Source of the DNA: an uncultured Clostridia bacterium
GTDB taxonomy: Bacteria > Bacillota > Clostridia > Oscillospirales > Acutalibacteraceae
Length of the DNA: 13,219 bases
Assembly (NCBI GenBank): GCA_946539105.1
Contig: CAMNHG010000030.1
Span: 1 to 13,219 of the forward strand
Reading direction: 5' to 3'
Shown here: one piece after another, positions 8,701 to 13,219 of the stretch
Layout of the letters: every line of letters starts with the position of its first letter
Position numbering within the stretch: the stretch's first letter is position 1
Translations under genes and position numbers: made by a program
The notes under the pieces: model-generated
Database searches by the model: none
Seen by the model: only the letters and a program-made list of their open reading frames with translations
Told to the model about the DNA's origin: nothing

Positions 8701-11700
8701 GCGCGCTTATAATATATAACAACAATACTTATGTGTGCGACGTTCAGGTTAATTTGGCTAACAGTGTAAAGGTTTGCGCCACTACGGAAATTGTAATCGG
8801 CAGCGACACTACACAGGGCGTTAAGCCTATCAACGTTACCGCCTATAACGCCGATATATCCGGCGAGTACGGAAGCACTATCACGCTGGTCAACACCCGT
8901 CCGGTCAGCTTTCAGGTTCGTTTTGACTCAACGAACATACCTGTAAGCAAGCCTGTAAACCTTGCGCGCTGGAGCTTTTCAAACGACAAGGGTGTTGAAC
9001 ACGCTTCTGATGAAAAGCCGGTTGAAGAGGGTGCCTGCATGGCAAACTATAACACGGTTCTGTCCGAAAAGGCTAAGCAGGGTGACAAAATGTACATCGA
9101 GTTCTTCAACAAGACCGGTGACAGTACAATTTCCTACGGCCGTTTTGAGGTAGGCTATTCGTTCGTAAACGCAAATATCGAAAAGATAGTAAGCTATATG
9201 CCCGATATCGGCTACTATGACGACCCGTCCGCGGATAAAAGCGGCGGAGATGTAAAGCTGCCTTCGGCACCCGGAATCGGCCCGGTTAGCCCGTTGTTCT
9301 CGCTCTTCGGCTTTACTCCGATTTACTCGGACAAGGCTACCGGTCAAAAGGATAAGAAAAGCGGCAAGGACCTCTATTGCCTTGAAATAGGAGTTCAGTT
9401 AAGTATCGCAAAAACCGACAAGGGCGACCAGCAGGGCAGCTGGGATGTTTCGAGCGTTAAAAAGCAGTACGACAAGCTCGCCAAGCTGATGGACGGTCAA
9501 AAGACAGACCCCTCTCAGGGCTTGCACACGTCAACAACAATTTCGCTTACTGTTACCTTTGCTTATCAGCTCGAGTATTACACATCTGATACAGGGGCGC
9601 GCTGCTACACCGCAAGCGTATTTTTGCTCGGTGCGAAGGTAGGCGTTAAAATATCAATTCCGTTTACCATTGTTGTAGTACCGTGCTTTGTTTACATCGA
9701 CGTTTCGGTAAACAACATTGGCTACCTTGTTCATACGCCAAATAAATTCACCCCGGGCTATTGGACTTCAAATACGCTTGACAACGGCTACTACTATGAT
9801 ACCCACGGCGTATTTAAGCAGCAATTTTCGCTTAAATTCGGCGTAGGAATCGGCTACGACGGAGTTGTCTCCATCGGCGGCCATATAGACTTTAATTTGG
9901 ATTCAACAATCAGCGGCACAAACCACGGCAAAATGGTATTCGGCATAAAGGGCGGACTGTTTGCCGAGCTGCTGTTCTTCAAGGTTGACTACACATGGGA
10001 TATCGACAAGGAGGTTCTCCTTGACACCGACGCTAATCTTTCTAAGGTCGCAGAAAATGTACTTGCGGCTAACAGCGACGACTTCCTGACAAACGCCAAG
10101 CTCTCCGACTTCAGAATCGCAAGTGCTTCAGATGTTTACGACACTTCTGTTTTGAAGGATAAAGATTCCGAGGCTTTAGGCGCGGAAGCAGCCGCAAAGG
10201 GCGTAAAGGATACCTACGAGGAAACAAACGCGTCTGAAATGACGCCTGTAATCGGAAAAATCTCCGACAACCGTTATCTTATCGCTAACGCTCTCGACGA
10301 CAGCGGCGACCTGCGTTGTCTGCGTTGCTACATTTACGATACAGATCAGCAAAAGGTAGTTGAAAAGTTCAGTCCTACCGAAGCGTTTAAGGATACCGAC
10401 AGCCTTACCCAAAATGAAAAAGAAATCTTTGGTAAGAGCGAGGATGTTGTAGACAATATCAATATTGTTGACTGCGGCGATAAGCTCCTTCTTATCTGGC
10501 AGAGCGGCATTTTTGACTATCAAAAAGTTGAAGATTTGTCCACGCCTGAATTATTGCAGTCCTTCAAGGTTATGGGTATGCTGTACGATAAAAAGACCGG
10601 CAAATTCACCGACTACGGAATTATCGACGATACAAGCGGCAAGCTCGCCGACAGAGTTTCCGGCGTGTACAATCCCAAAACCGGAACCGTTAACGTGTTC
10701 TACGAGAATATCGACATTAACGGCGTAACCGCGGATACCACGCTCAATGAGCTCAACAGCCGTCCGATTACCCTCAGTATGGCAAGCACCTCCGTAAAGG
10801 ACGGAAAGCTGAACTTCACTCAGGGGAGAGAGGTTAATACAAACGGCAAAACCATTTCAGACTACTCTGTATCAAGCTACGGTGACAAGATTCTTCTATC
10901 GTATATTTCAGCGGAAAAGAACAGCATGATTCTTGAAAAACCGCTGGTAGATACAAAGTATTCCAATTCCGAGCAATACGGTACAAAGAATACTATGTAC
11001 CTCAACCGCTACTCCGTAGGTCAAAGCGGAGAGCTGACAGAGGATAACTCCATATTAATTGCGAACGAGAACGTAGTAACCGCGAACCCCGAATTTGTAA
11101 ATGTCAGCTATAAGGGAGTAGACAACACCCTGCTGTTCTACAAGTACGACGGTAAATACGGATATCAGAACGTTAACAACATTTATTTGCTCCACGACCA
11201 TTACGGATTTATTAATTCCGAAGCCGAGCCGCACTACATAACCGAAGACGAAGACCACACCGTAGGCGAGGACTTAAAGGTGTATAACGGCGGCGAAGGC
11301 GAGCTGTTCGCGCTGTGGACACAGGCAGAGGGCGATCAGCAGCAAATTTGGGGCAGACAATTCGAAATTGATGAAATCATTGATTATGATGATGTTGCCG
11401 TCATTGATGAAAATAAGAACCCTGTAGTTGAAAGCGGCGGCAATACCAAGACCGAAAAGCTCAAAGAACCCGCAAAGATATTAAACGGCTTCTGGGGCAA
11501 CAAGGTAGCTCTTACAACAGGCGGCGTAAGCAACGGCGACGGCACGGGCTTCTATAAGGGCAACCGAGACGCTGTAGTTTTCGACAAGGACAGCATCCTC
11601 TGCGCTTACGAGGCGTTCGACTACGATTACAGCGGCAAAAAAATGGAGAAAATAAACAACCGTTTCGCTATTTCCGAATTTGACGTTTCTCCGTATTATG

Positions 11701-12992
11701 AGACCGGAATAGAGGATGAAGACGAAAAAGAGATTGAGTTTTCGGAATACTACCCGACTCCCGGACAAACCGTTAACGTAAACGTAAAGGCGGCAAACGT
11801 CGGCTTCCACAACGGCAGCGACGTTACCCTTCGCCTTATGAGCAAGGTAAACGGCGAGTCAAAGGTTGTTGATTCGGTAGAATATCCCGTATGGCTCGGC
11901 GGTCAGGATATGGAAGAAATCTTTACCTACACCGTTCCCGAGGAGGTTCTTACAGGATCGGTATATCTCTATTACGAGATTATCGACGACGGCGATGTAA
12001 AGTTTACCAGCGAGCCCTACAAATTCCGCCACGACTCAAAGCTCAGCATTGAGCTTGCCCACGCCGATCCCGAAAATGAATTTGCCGATGGTACAGACGC
12101 CGTTAAATATCACGTTACGGCAACCGTCAGCAACATAGGCAACGCCGACTACAAGGGCGGCGACGAGCTTGACTTTATCTTCAACGACCTCGCTGTTCAG
12201 GCTGACGTTATGAATCCGGCGGTTCCCGACACCGAACCGTTCTATATCAACTACGGCGGAGCCGAGATTCCGGAAATTCCCGTAGGCTCAAACGTTGTCC
12301 TAAACTTTGTCAGCGAAGACATCCCCGAGAAAATCTTTGATAAATACGGCACAAACAGTGCTAACCTAAAGCTCGCCATCACTCCTGAGGACGGAATCGG
12401 CTGGAAAGAGGTTAAGGGCGACGAACCCTACAACTTCCTCGACGAGCTCGGAATAGGACAGTTTGAAAAGCCCGTACCCGATAAGGTAACAGAGATTACC
12501 GCCGAGGATATTGAAGTACCGCTCGGTGATTCCGCGCTTGTTTTACCGGTTGTAGCACCTGCTTCCGCCGCGGAAACCGCGAACCTGACCTACTCCACCG
12601 AAAACGACGATATTATCACAGTTAATGAGGACGGAGAGATTACTGCAATCAAGCAGGGAACGGCAGTGGTGACGATTTCAAGCGGCAACGTCAGCACAAA
12701 AGTAAACGTTACCGTTACGCCTCCGGTTAATAACATCATAGGCGACGTTAACGAGGACGGCGTTGTCGATACCCTTGACGCTATGCTTATTCAGCAGGTT
12801 TCAATCGGCAAAGTCCCGAACAGTACATTTAACAACAAGCTCGCGGATGTTAACAACGACGGTATCATAAACGTCCTTGACGCGTCCTGCGTACAAAGAT
12901 TTGCCGCGGATTATACCAAAAAGACGGGCAACGCAGGCAAGGCGTATATCGAAATCACACCTGTCTCCGAAAACCCTCAAATTATGGAATAA
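5766..12992 (+). CDS. Giant secreted multidomain protein with C-terminal type I dockerin
   Basis: Exported 2408-residue protein, probably a non-catalytic component of a cohesin-dockerin surface complex. Signal peptide: MKKFLKPAVA, hydrophobic core, cleavage after AMAA (about residue 28). Domains in order, by eye: a divergent Calx-beta-like region (about 60-235); a clearer Calx-beta domain with SGTAKADEDYTAV (about 240-345); a segment with nine cysteines (414-534); InlB-like repeat material (about 839-893); a carboxypeptidase-regulatory-like fold (about 896-969); a hydrophobic beta-rich segment (about 1270-1400); a propeller-like region with recurring KILLSY / FALWTQ strands (about 1490-1870); two CARDB-like Ig domains (about 1990-2219); a Big2-like domain (about 2237-2319); and a dockerin (about 2324-2385). 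The dockerin has two calcium loops, D2327-N2329-D2331-D2335-D2338 and D2361-N2363-D2365-N2369-D2372. A 29-residue tail follows F2379. No glycosidase or peptidase motif was recognised. The start is fixed by AAGGAGG and the signal peptide. Domain borders are approximate, and the Calx-beta, CARDB and propeller calls are less certain than the dockerin. Confidence 0.93.
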   Translation: MKKFLKPAVAILLCAVMILGILPTAMAAQTDGKRSYTRLADLSKLEEQYLSDSEARSAEYPNGAIMIVEASAKLDMGKTYAIDIFRQGGTKGEAKIKLSTVDLTAGYNEAYRLFLSDDLSENSAEGEKKLYYYQTGVPYIARLGEEDTQYMTRDNVDNLDEAKNDASEINDMSAESMPHSTETVLTFAEGENKKTVYIQTMKPREVTDDLEFMLALSDPENCSISANTSGVYKILETRDKPQAKLSISSDGANPDDAEAYISVKRAGNLGGYDSFRVTTKSGTAKADEDYTAVALDLHFIPNQSEIKVPVTVLDGAENGESFTAELSDVSGNAVAENSVTEVVFDSKKDASGELLGEESKNYVSDMTYKLNDVNYRQYEFVDLQKMNAYKVLGDWHEATFSKDKGYYEVGYSVCFCGNSHTSIARSDYPLDMYGVNKAEVCFDERSGSMKADTGVICFANNINFSNDDKGMSWRTSKSNCGYYDLWNVGPSHLRESFKISDHSAGQYLYLCCYRSACWGYAGLRVHNYNGSRDCSFRLEAQPYDVSIRNPNKVKMYVNGKLEEVQVVKNSLFTDPGKTSAADTNNATFYRYDKTVIKADVDSKYGSGTLKGIRFIDSNDESRVSETISLLKDNKFELTPEILRKYESYFRGNKIIIEPVVEFDPVNFSVQSYEDKATGVKFEADNANHTGKYTVNGQDYGTVSWSYDSSRNGKYFDGDELTFTFKPSALGVSETVNYMYCYSDTEAGLEKADDHTVSNEAKDSLNITLENKYFRVTPFIVNKKSQTRLVVSNPDNGDFTSKGTKYCTIDSSGKAIVNGIYINNANTSVDTSFDNIQCGSRIDLTAQPKEGYYAVWKYTSSVTHQEMTYLGNTFNFIVQNPSMVNDNYVTLTFEKVEENIHKPLKGKIVIPESTILHPASSTDNKKVPAEGALIYMDGFVGKADKNGQFMLKQDLSKTDYSMIQLGAFKLNQRNYTQTNRALIIYNNNTYVCDVQVNLANSVKVCATTEIVIGSDTTQGVKPINVTAYNADISGEYGSTITLVNTRPVSFQVRFDSTNIPVSKPVNLARWSFSNDKGVEHASDEKPVEEGACMANYNTVLSEKAKQGDKMYIEFFNKTGDSTISYGRFEVGYSFVNANIEKIVSYMPDIGYYDDPSADKSGGDVKLPSAPGIGPVSPLFSLFGFTPIYSDKATGQKDKKSGKDLYCLEIGVQLSIAKTDKGDQQGSWDVSSVKKQYDKLAKLMDGQKTDPSQGLHTSTTISLTVTFAYQLEYYTSDTGARCYTASVFLLGAKVGVKISIPFTIVVVPCFVYIDVSVNNIGYLVHTPNKFTPGYWTSNTLDNGYYYDTHGVFKQQFSLKFGVGIGYDGVVSIGGHIDFNLDSTISGTNHGKMVFGIKGGLFAELLFFKVDYTWDIDKEVLLDTDANLSKVAENVLAANSDDFLTNAKLSDFRIASASDVYDTSVLKDKDSEALGAEAAAKGVKDTYEETNASEMTPVIGKISDNRYLIANALDDSGDLRCLRCYIYDTDQQKVVEKFSPTEAFKDTDSLTQNEKEIFGKSEDVVDNINIVDCGDKLLLIWQSGIFDYQKVEDLSTPELLQSFKVMGMLYDKKTGKFTDYGIIDDTSGKLADRVSGVYNPKTGTVNVFYENIDINGVTADTTLNELNSRPITLSMASTSVKDGKLNFTQGREVNTNGKTISDYSVSSYGDKILLSYISAEKNSMILEKPLVDTKYSNSEQYGTKNTMYLNRYSVGQSGELTEDNSILIANENVVTANPEFVNVSYKGVDNTLLFYKYDGKYGYQNVNNIYLLHDHYGFINSEAEPHYITEDEDHTVGEDLKVYNGGEGELFALWTQAEGDQQQIWGRQFEIDEIIDYDDVAVIDENKNPVVESGGNTKTEKLKEPAKILNGFWGNKVALTTGGVSNGDGTGFYKGNRDAVVFDKDSILCAYEAFDYDYSGKKMEKINNRFAISEFDVSPYYETGIEDEDEKEIEFSEYYPTPGQTVNVNVKAANVGFHNGSDVTLRLMSKVNGESKVVDSVEYPVWLGGQDMEEIFTYTVPEEVLTGSVYLYYEIIDDGDVKFTSEPYKFRHDSKLSIELAHADPENEFADGTDAVKYHVTATVSNIGNADYKGGDELDFIFNDLAVQADVMNPAVPDTEPFYINYGGAEIPEIPVGSNVVLNFVSEDIPEKIFDKYGTNSANLKLAITPEDGIGWKEVKGDEPYNFLDELGIGQFEKPVPDKVTEITAEDIEVPLGDSALVLPVVAPASAAETANLTYSTENDDIITVNEDGEITAIKQGTAVVTISSGNVSTKVNVTVTPPVNNIIGDVNEDGVVDTLDAMLIQQVSIGKVPNSTFNNKLADVNNDGIINVLDASCVQRFAADYTKKTGNAGKAYIEITPVSENPQIME

Positions 12993-13023
12993 TCCTAAAC
13001 GGATTAAATTCATAAAATTAAAA

Positions 13024-13072
13024 GCCTCCCCCAATGCGTAAGTTTTGGGGGAGGCGCAGTCTTTGGTGACTG
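13024..13072. repeat. Two-hairpin intergenic element, possible dispersed repeat
   Basis: GCCTCCCCCAA (13024-13034) pairs perfectly with TTGGGGGAGGC (13045-13055), and one base later CAGTC (13057-13061) pairs with GACTG (13068-13072), followed by GAGGGAATT. The pattern of a GCCTCCC/GGGAGGC hairpin, a second hairpin and GAGGGA resembles an abundant intergenic repeat I know from Ruminococcus and Faecalibacterium genomes; copy number cannot be checked here. On the minus strand the first hairpin is followed by TTTTAATTTT, so it could also stop transcription entering from the right. The plus strand has no T run directly after it. Confidence 0.55.
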
Positions 13073-13076
13073 AGGG

Positions 13077-13119
13077 AATTATGCCGGTATTCACGGTACC
13101 GGGAATTGGTTTTTATTTT
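13077..13119 (+). terminator. Probable terminator of the dockerin protein gene
   Basis: CCGGTA (13084-13089) pairs with TACCGG (13097-13102) over a 7-nt loop. The stem may be extended by AATT/AATT (13077-13080 with 13104-13107) across a small internal loop, and it is followed by TTTTTATTTT (13110-13119). It is the only plus-strand hairpin with a T run before the next promoter. The imperfect stem keeps confidence moderate. Confidence 0.5.
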
Positions 13120-13147
13120 CAATTATAATCAAAGTGTGTGATTTTAC

Positions 13148-13176
13148 TTGACAACCGTGATAATTGGTGATATAAT
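13148..13176 (+). promoter_or_regulatory. Consensus sigma-A promoter of the tRNA gene
   Basis: TTGACA (13148-13153) and TATAAT (13171-13176) are both perfect and 17 nt apart. Transcription would start near 13184, about 9 nt before the tRNA 5' end. Such strength is normal for stable RNA genes. Confidence 0.92.
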
Positions 13177-13192
13177 AATTCTCGGTTCAAAC

Positions 13193-13219
13193 GCGGATGT
13201 AGTTTAGTGGTAGAACTTC
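13193..13219 (+). tRNA. tRNA, probably tRNA-Gly, 3' part beyond the window
   Basis: Only the first 27 nt are present. They show a seven-base acceptor strand GCGGATG, TA at positions 8-9, and a D stem GTTT/GAAC enclosing the short loop AGTGGTA, followed by the start of the anticodon stem. The acceptor and short D loop match bacterial tRNA-Gly genes. The anticodon is not in the window, so the identity is inferred and the isoacceptor unknown. It may head a tRNA cluster further right. Confidence 0.78.

Noticed and set aside
8979..9347. Minus-strand frames within the dockerin gene (8979-9347, 10176-10523, 11481-11810)
   Set aside because: They are antisense shadows of a continuous 2408-codon frame with recognisable domains throughout.
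13024..13110. CRISPR array or attachment site near the tRNA
   Set aside because: There are no regularly spaced direct repeats, and the tRNA 3' end that normally serves as an attachment site is outside the window; no integrase gene is seen.

Overview
The window looks like chromosomal DNA of a low-to-moderate GC anaerobic Firmicute of the Ruminococcus/Oscillospiraceae type. The evidence is strong AGGAGG ribosome binding sites, consensus sigma-A promoters, a glycine riboswitch on an alanine/glycine symporter gene, a cellulosome-style type I dockerin, and very large secreted multidomain proteins with InlB-like, Big2-like and Calx-beta-like modules. The genus is inferred from these family features and was not tested.

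Layout, left to right. Positions 1-1193 (minus strand) hold the first 397 codons of a sodium:alanine/glycine symporter (AGCS family), cut by the left edge. Its roughly 225-nt leader (about 1194-1418) carries a single glycine aptamer followed by an intrinsic terminator, behind a near-consensus promoter (1425-1453). A strong minus-strand terminator (1466-1502) separates it from a two-gene minus-strand operon. That operon encodes a 1302-residue secreted beta-helix-like protein (1658-5566) and, starting 13 nt after its stop codon, a 41-residue peptide (1519-1644). A 200-bp divergent promoter region (5567-5765) follows. On the plus strand (5766-12992) lies a 2408-residue secreted protein ending in a dockerin. 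After it come two compact hairpins that resemble a dispersed intergenic repeat, a probable terminator, a perfect-consensus promoter, and the first 27 nt of a tRNA, most likely tRNA-Gly, cut by the right edge.

The two giant proteins are transcribed away from each other, and both have signal peptides and no visible catalytic domain. One carries a dockerin, so it could plug into a cohesin-bearing scaffold. The other has no dockerin, LPXTG motif or obvious wall anchor. They may act together at the cell surface in binding or adhesion, but that rests only on layout and domain type. The symporter and the tRNA are ordinary housekeeping neighbours with no evident link to the pair.

The most unusual material is the long array of AGIG(G/S)G repeats in the minus-strand protein, which sits inside a duplicated larger module. 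Next are the translationally coupled 41-residue peptide, the cysteine-rich and hydrophobic beta-rich domains of the dockerin protein, and a possible pairing between the riboswitch leader and its terminator.
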